Notes: a model not told the origin generated them from the sequence alone. Shown: positions 24,385-33,161, counted from the stretch's first letter. The stretch is 40,209 nucleotides of DNA from Owenweeksia sp. (GCA_002695025.1 NZNV01000026.1:1-40209), one strand, 5' to 3'. A program made the numbers and translations.

Positions 24385-25869
24385 ATGAATAAAATACTAG
24401 TAGCCAACCGTGGTGAGATCGCCTTACGGGTAATGAAGTCAGCCCGTGAAATGGGAATACAAACCGTAGCGGTGTATTCTGAAGCTGACCGTAATTCCCC
24501 ACACGTGAAATATGCCGATGAGGCCGTTTTGCTGGGACCGCCTCCCTCTAACCAAAGTTATTTGCTGGGCGATACGATCATTGAAGTATGTAAGAAGCTC
24601 AAGGTAGATGCCATACACCCGGGCTACGGTTTTCTTTCTGAAAATGCTGATTTTGCTGACAAGGTGGAAAAGGCTGGTATTACCTTTATAGGACCTTCTT
24701 CGCAATCCATGCGCATTATGGGTGATAAGCTGTCCGCCAAGGAAGCAGCCAAAAAGTTTGACATTCCCTTGGTACCGGGTACGGAAGGTGCTATTACGGA
24801 TGTAGAAGAAGCCAGGAGCATCAGCAAGGAAATAGGCTTTCCGGTACTGATCAAGGCCTCGGCCGGTGGTGGAGGAAAGGGAATGCGCATTGTACGAAAT
24901 GAAGAAGAGGTGGAGGAGCAGATGAAGCTGGCGGTTTCCGAAGCCAAGTCGGCTTTTGGGGATGGCTCCGTTTTTATTGAGAAGTATGTAAGTTCTCCAC
25001 GCCATATTGAAATACAGGTGCTTTGTGATAAGTTCAACAACCAGGTACACTTGTTTGAACGTGAATGCAGTATACAAAGGCGCCACCAGAAAGTAGTGGA
25101 GGAAGCTCCTTCCTCGGTGCTTACTCCCGAGCTCCGCGAAAAAATGGGACAAACTGCCCTGGATGTAGCACGCAGTTGTGAATATATCGGGGCCGGCACC
25201 GTAGAGTTTATCCTGGATGAGAACAGGAACTATTACTTCCTGGAGATGAATCCCCGCCTGCAGGTGGAACACCCGGTTACCGAAATGATCACCAATGTAG
25301 ACCTGGTGAAGGAGCAGATAAAGGTGGCCCGTAATGAGAAGCTATCATTTAAGCAGGAGGACCTTAGCATTATTGGCCATGCCATAGAAGTGCGCGTTTA
25401 TGCGGAAAACCCCATGGAAAACTTCCTGCCGGATATCGGGAACCTCAAAGCTTACCAGCGTCCTCACGGTACAGGGGTAAGGGTAGATGATGGTTTTGAG
25501 GAGGGGATGGATATTCCTATTTACTATGATCCCATGATCTCCAAACTGGTTACCTACGGTAAGGACAGGGAAGAGGCGCGTAAACGTATGATTCGTGCCT
25601 GCGAGGATTACGTGATCAGCGGGGTACAAACCACGCTTTCCTTTGGTAAATATGTCATGGAACACCCACGTTTTATTGAGGGCGACTTTGACACCCACTT
25701 TGTGGATAAACATTTTGACCCTAAGCGTCTTACTGAAAAATCAGGAGCCGAAGAAGAGGTGGCGGCAGCGGTTGTGGCATATCTTTTGGAAAACCGAAAG
25801 GCCCAGGTTGCCGTTAAAGGGGGTGCAACTACCTCAAAAAGCTCCTGGAAAAGGAATCGGACATCATGA
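24385..25869 (+). CDS. accC: Biotin carboxylase (acetyl/acyl-CoA carboxylase subunit)
   Basis: 494 residues. It carboxylates biotin on a carrier protein using ATP and bicarbonate, the first half-reaction of acetyl-CoA or another acyl-CoA carboxylase. MNKILVANRGEIALRV opens the N-terminal domain. The ATP-grasp glycine loop GGGGKG is at 161-166, and E287, N289, R291 and E295 lie in the EMNPRLQVEH catalytic segment. The C-terminal tail after about 460 is longer than in E. coli AccC (about 450 residues) and ends in a basic stretch. No carrier (accB) or carboxyltransferase gene adjoins it, so those subunits are elsewhere or the enzyme serves another acyl-CoA carboxylase. The next gene overlaps its stop by ATGA. 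Confidence 0.93.
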   Translation: MNKILVANRGEIALRVMKSAREMGIQTVAVYSEADRNSPHVKYADEAVLLGPPPSNQSYLLGDTIIEVCKKLKVDAIHPGYGFLSENADFADKVEKAGITFIGPSSQSMRIMGDKLSAKEAAKKFDIPLVPGTEGAITDVEEARSISKEIGFPVLIKASAGGGGKGMRIVRNEEEVEEQMKLAVSEAKSAFGDGSVFIEKYVSSPRHIEIQVLCDKFNNQVHLFERECSIQRRHQKVVEEAPSSVLTPELREKMGQTALDVARSCEYIGAGTVEFILDENRNYYFLEMNPRLQVEHPVTEMITNVDLVKEQIKVARNEKLSFKQEDLSIIGHAIEVRVYAENPMENFLPDIGNLKAYQRPHGTGVRVDDGFEEGMDIPIYYDPMISKLVTYGKDREEARKRMIRACEDYVISGVQTTLSFGKYVMEHPRFIEGDFDTHFVDKHFDPKRLTEKSGAEEEVAAAVVAYLLENRKAQVAVKGGATTSKSSWKRNRTS

Positions 25870-26531
25870 AGAAACTCTTTTTACTTCTCTTTATTTCTGC
25901 GGTAACGGTAGTACACGCTCAACCGGACACCACGACCAGTAACCCCAGAGACAGTATTATCCAGTACCTGAGTGCCGATGGTCATCGTTTGTTGAATGCC
26001 ATTATTGTTGAAGGAGATACCATCCCTATGATGGTGCTGGATGAAGTGTTATTTATGGATAAGCCGTCCTTTGACTCGGATGAGTCTCGCAGGCGTTATT
26101 ATATCCTGAGGCGTAAAGTACTTAAAGTGTATCCCTATGCGGTAATGGCTGGTAATAAACTGGATAGCCTTAACCTGATTTTAGCAGGCATGCGAAGCAA
26201 GCGGGATAAAAAGCGCTTCATTAAGGACTTTCAGGAATACCTGGAGGAAAAGTTTGAGGATCGCTTAAGGAAACTCACCCGTACCGAAGGGCAGATACTG
26301 AGTAAATTGATCTACCGTGAAACGGGTATTACCACTTATGAGCTGATCGATGAATACCGCAGTGGCTGGAATGCCTTTTGGTGGAATATAGCTGCCAACT
26401 ACTATGACATAAGCCTTAAAACACCCTATGAACCCGAAACGGTGGAGGAGGACAAGCTTATAGAAACCATCCTGCAAAGGGCCTTTAATCAGGGTCTTTT
26501 GGAAGAGCGCAAGCCTATTACCACTCTTTAG
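25866..26531 (+). CDS. Exported DUF4294-like protein
   Basis: 221 residues with a clear signal peptide (KKLFLLLFISAVTVVHA, cleavage after about 18). The mature part contains GDTIPMMVLDEVLF and YYILRRKVLKVYPYAVMAG, then KKRFIKDFQEYLEEKF and LTRTEGQILSKLIYRETG, a pattern I associate with DUF4294 of Bacteroidota. Function unknown. It overlaps the accC stop by 4 bp, so translation is coupled, though a functional link is not evident. Its 3' end overlaps that of the convergent miaE-like gene by 4 bp. Confidence 0.8.
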   Translation: MKKLFLLLFISAVTVVHAQPDTTTSNPRDSIIQYLSADGHRLLNAIIVEGDTIPMMVLDEVLFMDKPSFDSDESRRRYYILRRKVLKVYPYAVMAGNKLDSLNLILAGMRSKRDKKRFIKDFQEYLEEKFEDRLRKLTRTEGQILSKLIYRETGITTYELIDEYRSGWNAFWWNIAANYYDISLKTPYEPETVEEDKLIETILQRAFNQGLLEERKPITTL

Positions 26532-27118
26532 TGCAGGGCAGCCTTGAGGGGAAGACTTTCCAATATGGCTCCCTCTATAGCTTCCAACTCGTTCCAGCGC
26601 TCAACCACTTCCTCTTCCGGGAAATAAAGAGCCGCCATTTTTGCAAAGCTGTTGCCGTGCTTGGCTTCCGAGGTGTAGATCATACGATAGAAGCTGGCCA
26701 ATTCTTCATCCTGAATGTAGTCACTGACCAGCTTAAAGCGTTCAAAGCCCCGGTTTTCTACAATGGATGCAATAATGAGCCGGTCGCGGAAGCGCTTTTC
26801 CCGGTTGGAGTGGCAGTGTTTAAGCAACTGCTTTACGTACTGATCTTCACCGATAGAGTGATTAAGGGTAAGGTTACGCTGTTGCATTATCCTATAGACT
26901 AAGCGGAAATGTTCCAGCTCTTCAATGCCGGTGTGGATCAGCTCGGGTATGATTTCTTTCCGGTCCGGATATTTGGCCACAAAACTCATGGCCATGGACG
27001 AAGCTTTGCGTTCGCAGTCTGCATGATCCTTAAGAAAGCCGTCAAAATTATTCAAAACGGTTTCAATCCAGGCTTTGGATGATCGGGTTTTAAGATGTAA
27101 TTCTTCAACAGCGTCCAT
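26528..27118 (-). CDS. miaE: tRNA-(ms2io6A37) hydroxylase, MiaE-like
   Basis: 196 residues, a ferritin-like non-haem di-iron protein. The iron-ligand motifs are present: DHADCERKA with E36, EELEH (66-70), VENRGFERF with E121, and SEAKH (150-154). MiaE hydroxylates the isopentenyl group of 2-methylthio-N6-isopentenyl-adenosine at tRNA position 37 using oxygen. The gene stands alone, divergent from the glycosyltransferase gene with 41 bp between starts. The family is broad and the substrate has been shown only for a few members, so the assignment to tRNA is by homology. Confidence 0.85.
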   Translation of the reverse strand: MDAVEELHLKTRSSKAWIETVLNNFDGFLKDHADCERKASSMAMSFVAKYPDRKEIIPELIHTGIEELEHFRLVYRIMQQRNLTLNHSIGEDQYVKQLLKHCHSNREKRFRDRLIIASIVENRGFERFKLVSDYIQDEELASFYRMIYTSEAKHGNSFAKMAALYFPEEEVVERWNELEAIEGAILESLPLKAALH

Positions 27119-27159
27119 ACTTCCTTATTTTGCAACAAATTTAGAGTTTCAGTCAAACT

Positions 27160-28413
27160 ATGGAGGTATCCGCTTTGGAGAGTGCCTATCGCAAGAAATT
27201 TGCCTTTTACAAGGAGCCGTTAATATGTGAGGCTCCTTCAGGTTATCTTCGGCTATGTGTGGTCATCCCATCGTATAATGAAAATCTGGAGTTCACGCTT
27301 CAAAGTCTTTCAGAGTGTGAGGTGACCGATGCCCGAGAAGTGGAGGTCATCATCGTTCTGAATCACTCCACCAATGCCCCGGAAGACATCCGTAATTATC
27401 ATCATAAACAGGCTATAGAGCTGCCCCGAAAGCTGTCCAATGGCCTGGTGGTACATCCCGTTGTTGCTTTTGACCTTCCGGCTAAGCATGCTGGCGTAGG
27501 CCTGGCCCGTAAAATAGGAATGGACGAGGCCACCTTTCGTTTTGGGCAGCTGGAATATGACGGCCTTATCGTTTGCCTGGATGGGGACTGTACAGTTTCA
27601 GTCAATTATCTTCAATCCCTGCTCACGGCTGAAGAGCAGCACTACAAGGGTCTTTCCATTTACTATGAGCATCCGTTAAATGGCTTGGATGATCAACATG
27701 TAAAGGCCATTGTGAATTATGAAATATTTCTCCGGTTCTACGCCCAGGGGCTTCAATGGGCCGGTTATCCTTTTCCCTTCCAAACGGTGGGGAGCAGTAT
27801 GGCGGCCAGGGCTACTGCCTATATGCGGGTAGGTGGTATGAGCAAACGCAAGGCTGGTGAGGATTTTTATTTTCTCCATAAACTCTTCCCCCAGGGGCTG
27901 TTCACGGCATGGCCACATTGTACCGTATACCCCTCGGCCCGCATCTCCAAACGGGTTCCTTTTGGTACCGGTAAAGCCATGATAGCCAGTAAAGCAGGGG
28001 AGAAGGATTACGGTAGGTTATACCACCCACAATTGTTCCGGGATTTACGATTATGGCTGCTTGATCTTAAAGAGGTGTATACCCTTAATAGCCAGTCCTG
28101 GCCGGAAACGGTACATCATTTCCTGGAACAGCAGTATTGGAGAGCGGATCTTCAGGATCTCACGCTTCGGTCCAAAACCTATGAGCAGTTCAAGCGTAAC
28201 TTTTACTTCTGGCTGGACGGATTTAAAATACTGCGTTTCCTTCATTCCAACCCATTGCTGATAAAAGATGTGGACAATTGTATTGGTTGCTCTGAACTAT
28301 TGGGTACAAAGGCTACCAATCCGTACGATCTGCTGATGGAACTACGAAAGCGTGAAAAAGAAGCCCGCTTGGTTATCTTTGATACATGCGTTTGCGAGCC
28401 TTCAAGTATCTAG
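27160..28413 (+). CDS. Family 2 glycosyltransferase
   Basis: 417 residues. The GT-A core is clear: LRLCVVIPSYNE (30-41), metal-binding D141-G-D143 in VCLDGDCTV, and the acceptor-site pair E234-D235 in KAGEDFYFL. The C-terminal 130 residues form a helical tail, with no evident membrane helices, so the enzyme is probably cytoplasmic. Sugar donor and acceptor cannot be inferred. Its 3' end overlaps the monooxygenase gene by 28 bp, an unusual pairing; the overlap suggests coupled expression, not necessarily one pathway. Confidence 0.9.
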   Translation: MEVSALESAYRKKFAFYKEPLICEAPSGYLRLCVVIPSYNENLEFTLQSLSECEVTDAREVEVIIVLNHSTNAPEDIRNYHHKQAIELPRKLSNGLVVHPVVAFDLPAKHAGVGLARKIGMDEATFRFGQLEYDGLIVCLDGDCTVSVNYLQSLLTAEEQHYKGLSIYYEHPLNGLDDQHVKAIVNYEIFLRFYAQGLQWAGYPFPFQTVGSSMAARATAYMRVGGMSKRKAGEDFYFLHKLFPQGLFTAWPHCTVYPSARISKRVPFGTGKAMIASKAGEKDYGRLYHPQLFRDLRLWLLDLKEVYTLNSQSWPETVHHFLEQQYWRADLQDLTLRSKTYEQFKRNFYFWLDGFKILRFLHSNPLLIKDVDNCIGCSELLGTKATNPYDLLMELRKREKEARLVIFDTCVCEPSSI

Positions 28414-29450
28414 CTGCTTATTTACTACCCCTTAGCGTAGCTTATGCGTTTACACGCTCCGATTGGACCACCTTTTCTCCACTCATCCATGCCTTTGTAA
28501 CCATACCCTTCCTGGAACTCTTTATAAAAGCCGATGCCCGAAACCTGGCCGAGGCGGAGCAGGAACTTGCCCGTAAGGATACAGTTTATGATGCCTTGCT
28601 TTACCTCTGTCTTCCCATACAATACTTTTTTATGATATGGTATCTGAACCAGGTATCAGGAACCACTATCCATCACCTCGAATTCTGGGGTTGGAGCGCC
28701 TCCATGGGCCTTATGTGCGGTATATTGGGGATCAACACGGCCCATGAACTGGGACACAGGCGGAGTGTTTCTGAAAAAACAATGGCTAAAATGCTGTTGA
28801 TGACTTCACTTTACCCGCATTTCTTTATTGAGCACAATTACGGACACCACCGTAATGTAGCTACGGAAGAAGATCCGGCTTCAGCCCGGTATAAGGAGAG
28901 CCTATATGCCTTTTGGGTGAGGTCGGTATTCCATTCGTACAAGAGTGCCTGGAGTATTGAAAATAAAAGGGTAAAGAAAAAATACGGCACTTCATTTACC
29001 CTGAAAAACGAAATGATCCTATACATCCTGGTGGAGATTGTTCTACTGCTAAGTATATTTATTATCTGGAACATGACGGCCCTTATAGGATTTTGCCTGG
29101 CAGCTGCCGGAGGTATACTGCTGCTGGAAACCGTAAACTACATTGAACATTATGGACTGCGGAGAAAAAAGGTTTCCGAGTACCGCTATGAAAACACCCA
29201 ACCGGCACATTCCTGGAACTCCAATCACATTATAGGCCGGCTTATGTTGTTTGAGTTGAGCCGCCATAGTGACCACCACGCCTTTCCGCACCGTAAATAC
29301 CAGGTACTTCAAAATCATGATGAAAACCCGCAACTTCCCACCGGTTATCCGGGCATGATGTTGCTGGCCACCATTCCGCCACTCTGGTTCCGGGTTATGA
29401 ACCCCAGGGTACATAAACAGGTTAATTTGCCAAATACAACTCGTACATGA
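28386..29450 (+). CDS. alkB: AlkB-type integral-membrane alkane 1-monooxygenase
   Basis: 354 residues with hydrophobic segments around 8-21, 30-45, 68-88, 100-117, 212-230 and 232-250. All histidine clusters of the AlkB di-iron centre are visible: H120-x3-H124 (AHELGHRR), H150 with H154-H155 (EHNYGHH), and H294, H297, H298 and H302 (RHSDHHAFPH). The signature NYIEHYGL (251-258) is diagnostic for AlkB as opposed to fatty-acid desaturases. It would hydroxylate terminal carbons of alkanes or related chains, needing rubredoxin, which is not encoded nearby. It overlaps genes on both sides (28 bp and 4 bp). Chain-length range is unknown, and a lipid-hydroxylase role cannot be excluded. Confidence 0.9.
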   Translation: MRLRAFKYLAAYLLPLSVAYAFTRSDWTTFSPLIHAFVTIPFLELFIKADARNLAEAEQELARKDTVYDALLYLCLPIQYFFMIWYLNQVSGTTIHHLEFWGWSASMGLMCGILGINTAHELGHRRSVSEKTMAKMLLMTSLYPHFFIEHNYGHHRNVATEEDPASARYKESLYAFWVRSVFHSYKSAWSIENKRVKKKYGTSFTLKNEMILYILVEIVLLLSIFIIWNMTALIGFCLAAAGGILLLETVNYIEHYGLRRKKVSEYRYENTQPAHSWNSNHIIGRLMLFELSRHSDHHAFPHRKYQVLQNHDENPQLPTGYPGMMLLATIPPLWFRVMNPRVHKQVNLPNTTRT

Positions 29451-30496
29451 ATAATAAACTAATGGCGGCCGGGGTCTTGCTCGGTATTACGGCTCACGCC
29501 CAGGTGGTGAATTTTGACAGTGAAAGTATTTCCCGGGAGTTTGTCCGTAATTTCAATATTTACAGTGAAGCTTATTCCGAGCCCGTGATGGAGGCCTTTT
29601 CCTATAACTCTTTAAGCGGTTGGAATCAGACCGCCAGGATTATTCGCCCCTATTCAGTGCGCCTGGAATTTGTTACGGGTGCTACTTTTACAAAGGATGC
29701 AGAGGTTACCTTTAATTTTAACGATTACCTTTTTTCCGACAATATTGAGCTTGAGGGGCCTACGGAACCGATATTGCCTACCGCGCTGGGGGGAAGCACA
29801 GAGAACTATTTTCGGTATTCCGTACAGGGAAATGTAAGCTTGGTGGGTGATTTTACCACCACACAGGATATCCCCGCTTTCAGCGGGGTTACGTCACCTT
29901 TCAATTCAACCCCTAACGTAGTGCCCCAGCTAAGCCTGGGACTACCGGGTAGTTTTGAATTGACCGCCCGTTTTTTTCCTTATTACAATTACCAGGGGGT
30001 AAGCCACAATGAGTTTGGTATAGGTGTAAAGCATGGCCTTGGCCAATACTTTAAAATGCCGACAAATCTGCATTGGAATGTTGGGGTGTTTTATGACCTG
30101 AACCAGTATACCTATAGACCGGAAGATTTCCTGGAAGGGGAGGACCAAAGGATCCGTTTAAGGGGTAGTGCTCTGCTGATGGAGTCTTTAGCTTCGTATG
30201 ATTATAAATTTGTCTCGGTATTTGGAGGTTTGGGTTTTTATAACTGGACCAACAGTTTTGATATACTAGGTACTTACCGTTACGTGGTGGAAGAGGGCCA
30301 GTTTAACGGCCGCGAAGTATTTACAACCACCGATCCCGTGACCTTATCCCGGAATAAGACCGGTGTAAAGGGTAGTGCAGGTGTCACTTTCCGTATTTTA
30401 AAGGTAGTAAGCCTTTCGGCCGCCTACCACCTTGCCTCCCGGAATACACTTACGGTAAACCTGTCCTTCAATTTTGCCACCTGGCCTAAAGAGTAG
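29447..30496 (+). CDS. Exported beta-barrel-like protein (possibly DUF6588 family)
   Basis: 349 residues with a short signal peptide (MNNKLMAAGVLLGITAHA, cleavage before Q19). The rest alternates hydrophobic and polar residues in beta strands, with strands such as FELTARFFPYYNY, FGIGVKHGLGQYF and LHWNVGVFYDLNQY. It ends in an aromatic-rich strand (LTVNLSFNFATW) typical of outer-membrane barrels. It resembles DUF6588 proteins of Bacteroidota, but I am not certain. Its start overlaps the alkB stop by ATGA, making it the third gene of an overlapping set. Given the partner gene, uptake of hydrophobic substrates is imaginable but not shown. Confidence 0.65.
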   Translation: MNNKLMAAGVLLGITAHAQVVNFDSESISREFVRNFNIYSEAYSEPVMEAFSYNSLSGWNQTARIIRPYSVRLEFVTGATFTKDAEVTFNFNDYLFSDNIELEGPTEPILPTALGGSTENYFRYSVQGNVSLVGDFTTTQDIPAFSGVTSPFNSTPNVVPQLSLGLPGSFELTARFFPYYNYQGVSHNEFGIGVKHGLGQYFKMPTNLHWNVGVFYDLNQYTYRPEDFLEGEDQRIRLRGSALLMESLASYDYKFVSVFGGLGFYNWTNSFDILGTYRYVVEEGQFNGREVFTTTDPVTLSRNKTGVKGSAGVTFRILKVVSLSAAYHLASRNTLTVNLSFNFATWPKE

Positions 30497-30519
30497 ATAT
30501 TAAAAAGAAGTTTGTGGGA

Positions 30520-30552
30520 CTTGCGTATGTAATTTAAACTCGCTTATCTTTG
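30520..30552 (+). promoter_or_regulatory. Promoter of tRNA-Leu(CAG)
   Basis: tatctttg at 30545-30552 matches the Bacteroidota -7 consensus TAnnTTTG exactly, with cttg (30520-30523) 21 bp upstream as the -33 element. The tRNA begins 11 bp after the -7 box. Confidence 0.6.
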
Positions 30553-30563
30553 CCGTCCGTTTC

Positions 30564-30645
30564 GCGCACGTGGTGAAATTGGTAGACACGCTGTCTTCAG
30601 GCGGCAGTGCCGCAAGGTGTGGAGGTTCGAATCCTCTCGTGCGCA
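30564..30645 (+). tRNA. tRNA-Leu(CAG)
   Basis: A complete class II tRNA. The acceptor gcgcacg (30564-30570) pairs with cgtgcgc (30638-30644). The D-arm is tggtgaaattggtagaca, the anticodon stem ctgtc/ggcag encloses loop ttcaggc with anticodon CAG, and a variable arm precedes T-arm ggaggttcgaatcctc. CCA is not encoded. The discriminator is A. Confidence 0.95.
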
Positions 30646-30757
30646 CAGAAAAGGTGGCCCAACAGGTCACCTTTTTTCATTTGTTCCATTCTGTGAAAGA
30701 GATCCCGCCAAAACAATCAGGGGGATGGTCAGCGTTAAATTCCCAGGAGATCGTCTT

Positions 30758-31267
30758 ATGAAGAAGTTGAGTTTTGCCACTTTTGTTTTTCTAACCATCA
30801 ACGCTTGCACTATGGCTCAGGAACCCCGCGTGGAAAGCAAAGCCTATGATGCTATGCTCAAAACGCTTTTGTCCCATTCCGTAAAGGAAGTTTCCGTAAA
30901 GGAAGCAGCCGCAATAAGCAATGCGGTGTTTATAGATACCCGGGAAAAGCAAGAGTACAATGTAAGCCACCTTAAAAATGCCGTATGGGTGGGGTATGAT
31001 GATTTTGAAATGAGCCGGGTGGCCGGTATATCTAAACAAAGTAAAATAGTGGTATACTGCTCTGTAGGAGCACGCAGCGAGAAGGTAAGCCTGAAGTTAA
31101 AGGAGGCCGGTTATGAGGATGTTTCCAACCTTTATGGAGGCATTTTTGAATGGGTCAACCAGGAGCAGCCGGTATATAATGACAGCGGTAAAACCAATAA
31201 AATACATCCTTATAACCGGCTTTGGGGGGTATGGCTTACCGAAGGAGAAAAGGATAAAGGAGAATAA
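30758..31267 (+). CDS. Exported rhodanese-like protein
   Basis: 169 residues from the ATG at 30758, which is preceded by an aggaga purine run. The longer frame starting at 30617 would begin inside the tRNA gene and is rejected. The N-terminus KKLSFATFVFLTINAC is a signal peptide; C at about residue 17 could be a lipobox cysteine, although INAC is not ideal. The rhodanese domain follows: VFIDTREKQEYNVSHLKNAV, then the active loop VVYCSVGARSE, with the catalytic Cys in a six-residue loop ending in Arg. It probably handles sulfane sulfur in the periplasm or on a membrane; the substrate is unknown. Confidence 0.85.
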   Translation: MKKLSFATFVFLTINACTMAQEPRVESKAYDAMLKTLLSHSVKEVSVKEAAAISNAVFIDTREKQEYNVSHLKNAVWVGYDDFEMSRVAGISKQSKIVVYCSVGARSEKVSLKLKEAGYEDVSNLYGGIFEWVNQEQPVYNDSGKTNKIHPYNRLWGVWLTEGEKDKGE

Positions 31268-31295
31268 AAAAAGCCCCGTATTTCGGGGCTTTTTT
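31267..31295. terminator. Bidirectional terminator between rhodanese and T9SS genes
   Basis: A-run plus gccccg (31267-31278) pairs with cggggc plus T-run (31284-31295) over 12 bp with a 5-nt loop. The two genes converge here, so it can end both transcripts. Confidence 0.9.
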
Positions 31296-31314
31296 ATGCA
31301 AATCCTGATTCAGT

Positions 31315-32682
31315 TTATTCTATAATCAGTTTAGAGCATTGTACGTATTGATTACTCTGCAGTGTAATCAGGTATACTCCTTCCGGTAGATCCAGGTTCA
31401 CTTCCAACTCTGAGCTTGTACAATCAAAACTTTGAGCATGGAGCTGGCTACCATTCAGGTTAAATACCTGAATTTCAATTTTTTCGCCTTGCAGGGCAAT
31501 ACCGGGCTGCAAATGAAAATTGCCTTTGGAAGGATTGGGGTATAGGGTAAATGATGAAGATAGATCTTCATTTAGGCTAATAACACCATTAATATTAACA
31601 GTTACTGTATAATCATAGGTAAAGGAACCATCCCTGAAGCGGAAATTCACCCGGTAAGGGCCTGCTCCTTTAAGACTGGCGTCAGGGTTCCATGTAAAAG
31701 TCCCGACCAGGGAATCCTGTTTCTTGAACTTCTGTACCGAAAAGCTGGCGTTGGAATTGGGCAATAAAAAAGGTTCCCCGGATGCTTGCAGTGATAGATT
31801 GGCATTGGTAAAACTGCTTGTCAGGCCCACTTCCAGAGTGTTGGTAGTTCCGGCCAGGAAGTCGGCTGTAGGGCCGGATGGAGTGGTTGTTACGTTATTG
31901 GGAGGAGCAATCATTAACTGGGAGGTGTCGTCCACCACTATCAATTGCAATTCATGGTATGTCTCGGATTGTAAAGTACCTGTACTATTATCCCATTCCT
32001 CGGCAAAAATACCTACCACGTACACTCCGGTTTGGGAAGGGTTCCAGCTCAGTACGCCCGTGTGTGGATCAATACTCAAGGTTCCACCGGGATTAGAGGG
32101 TGGAAAGGTGTAGCCCTGAATATAGCCCGTTGCGCCCAGGCTCCAGTGTATAGAATCACCATCCACATCATAGGGCATAAAGTCATAGGTCCAGAGAGAA
32201 TCCTTGGGAAACTTTCCGACCGGATCATTTAAATACACCACAGTATTATTTGCATTGGGTGAAGTGTAACTGAATTTGGTGGTTATGGTACTTCCGATAC
32301 CGAGGTTACTCATATTCAATATTGAAATACTAAGGCAGCAAGGGGTAACATACGATACCGTATAATCCACTGCAGGAGGAAGGCTTGTGCTTCCGGAAAA
32401 GATCAACCTTTCCATTACCCTGGGAGTATCGGAAATAGTATCAGTACTAACCAAAGATACAGGTACACTGGCCTGAAAAGCCGTAGTAGCAGAAGAGACA
32501 TCTAAATCCACCTGGGTAAAACCAAATGGAATGCCTCGCACATCTCGGTAGACATGAAGCTCAAATGTGGCTGTGCCGGTAGAATCAACGGACACATTGA
32601 TGACCCCGCCCATGATGTGAGAAGCAAAAGAGGGGGTGGAAATCGCAAAACCAAGTAATAGAGAAAGTAAGAGTTTAGGCAT
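31315..32682 (-). CDS. T9SS-exported surface protein with Ig-like repeats
   Basis: 455 residues. Signal peptide 1-20 (MPKLLLSLLLGFAISTPSFA), then SHIMGG, the motif that often opens large gliding/adhesin-type proteins of Bacteroidota. The body has several beta-sandwich segments, including a putative Ig/cadherin-like module with VDGDSIHWSLGATG, LSIDPHTGVLSWNPSQTGVYVVGIFAEEW and a later GTFTWNPDASLKGAGPYRVNFRFRDG. The last 75 or so residues (LYPNPSKGNFHLQPG to YVQCSKLIIE) are a T9SS type A sorting domain. It is monocistronic with its own terminator. Likely an adhesin or surface scaffold; ligand unknown. Confidence 0.85.
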   Translation of the reverse strand: MPKLLLSLLLGFAISTPSFASHIMGGVINVSVDSTGTATFELHVYRDVRGIPFGFTQVDLDVSSATTAFQASVPVSLVSTDTISDTPRVMERLIFSGSTSLPPAVDYTVSYVTPCCLSISILNMSNLGIGSTITTKFSYTSPNANNTVVYLNDPVGKFPKDSLWTYDFMPYDVDGDSIHWSLGATGYIQGYTFPPSNPGGTLSIDPHTGVLSWNPSQTGVYVVGIFAEEWDNSTGTLQSETYHELQLIVVDDTSQLMIAPPNNVTTTPSGPTADFLAGTTNTLEVGLTSSFTNANLSLQASGEPFLLPNSNASFSVQKFKKQDSLVGTFTWNPDASLKGAGPYRVNFRFRDGSFTYDYTVTVNINGVISLNEDLSSSFTLYPNPSKGNFHLQPGIALQGEKIEIQVFNLNGSQLHAQSFDCTSSELEVNLDLPEGVYLITLQSNQYVQCSKLIIE

Positions 32683-32838
32683 AATCCAGACTTTTTGGGT
32701 TAATTGCTATAAATTAATAAAAATATAGATAAGCGCTGGCTTATAAACGTTAGAATGAGTAATTGTGAGGATAAACAATTTGCAAAAGGCTTGAAGCGGG
32801 TATGGACAGGAAGTGTAGAGAACAGTGCCCCAATAAAA

Positions 32839-32861
32839 AAAGCCGCTGTACCAGCGGCTTT
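32839..32861 (-). terminator. Terminator of tRNA-Leu(GAG)
   Basis: aaagccgctg (32839-32848) pairs perfectly with cagcggcttt (32852-32861) around a 3-nt loop, with a T-run on the minus strand. It lies 5 bp past the tRNA 3' end. Confidence 0.88.
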
Positions 32862-32866
32862 CTATG

Positions 32867-32950
32867 TGCGCACGAGAAGACTCGAACTTCCACGCAACTG
32901 AATGCACCACCCCCTCAAGATGGCGTGTCTACCAATTCCACCACGTGCGC
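32867..32950 (-). tRNA. tRNA-Leu(GAG)
   Basis: Class II tRNA on the minus strand. Acceptor gcgcacg (from 32950) pairs with cgtgcgc, discriminator A at 32867. The anticodon stem ccatc/ggtgg encloses ttgaggg with anticodon GAG. It has a variable arm and T-arm ggaagttcgagtcttc. Its acceptor is identical to that of tRNA-Leu(CAG) at 30564, but the variable arm differs. Confidence 0.95.
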
Positions 32951-33001
32951 GGTTTTTAATTTCAGGCCTAATTTATAAATAAATAAAAAACCTGAAACTA
33001 A

Positions 33002-33029
33002 AAACAGCCCCGGAGGTTCGGGGCTGTTT
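33002..33029 (-). terminator. Terminator of tRNA-Lys(TTT)
   Basis: aaacagcccc (33002-33011) pairs perfectly with ggggctgttt (33020-33029) with an 8-nt loop, directly after the tRNA 3' end. It separates tRNA-Lys from tRNA-Leu(GAG), so each is probably a single transcript. Confidence 0.85.
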
Positions 33030-33031
33030 GG

Positions 33032-33104
33032 TGATCCCTCTGGGGCTCGAACCCAGGACCCTCTCCTTAAAAGGGAGATGCTCTGCCAGCTGAGCTAAGG
33101 AATC
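33032..33104 (-). tRNA. tRNA-Lys(TTT)
   Basis: A 73-nt class I tRNA on the minus strand. Acceptor gattcct pairs with agggatc, the D-arm is tagctcagctggcagagca, the anticodon loop cttttaa has anticodon TTT inside stem tctcc/ggaga, and the T-arm is ctgggttcgagcccag. CCA is not encoded. Confidence 0.95.
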
Positions 33105-33128
33105 ATCGGCTTTTTTCAAAAGCGGGTG

Positions 33129-33161
33129 CAAATATAAGGGCATTTCTAAAGCAATTACAAG
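33129..33161 (-). promoter_or_regulatory. Promoter of tRNA-Lys(TTT)
   Basis: On the minus strand, tatatttg (33136-33129) is an exact match to the TAnnTTTG -7 box, with cttg (33161-33158) 21 bp upstream, the expected Bacteroidota spacing and the same as at tRNA-Leu(CAG). The tRNA starts 24 bp downstream. Confidence 0.6.

Noticed and set aside
24439-25272. 277-codon minus-strand frame opposite accC
   Set aside because: It is a shadow of the well-supported biotin carboxylase gene and has no protein-like features of its own.
30617-30757. N-terminal extension of the rhodanese gene
   Set aside because: It begins inside tRNA-Leu(CAG); the internal ATG at 30758 gives a proper signal peptide.
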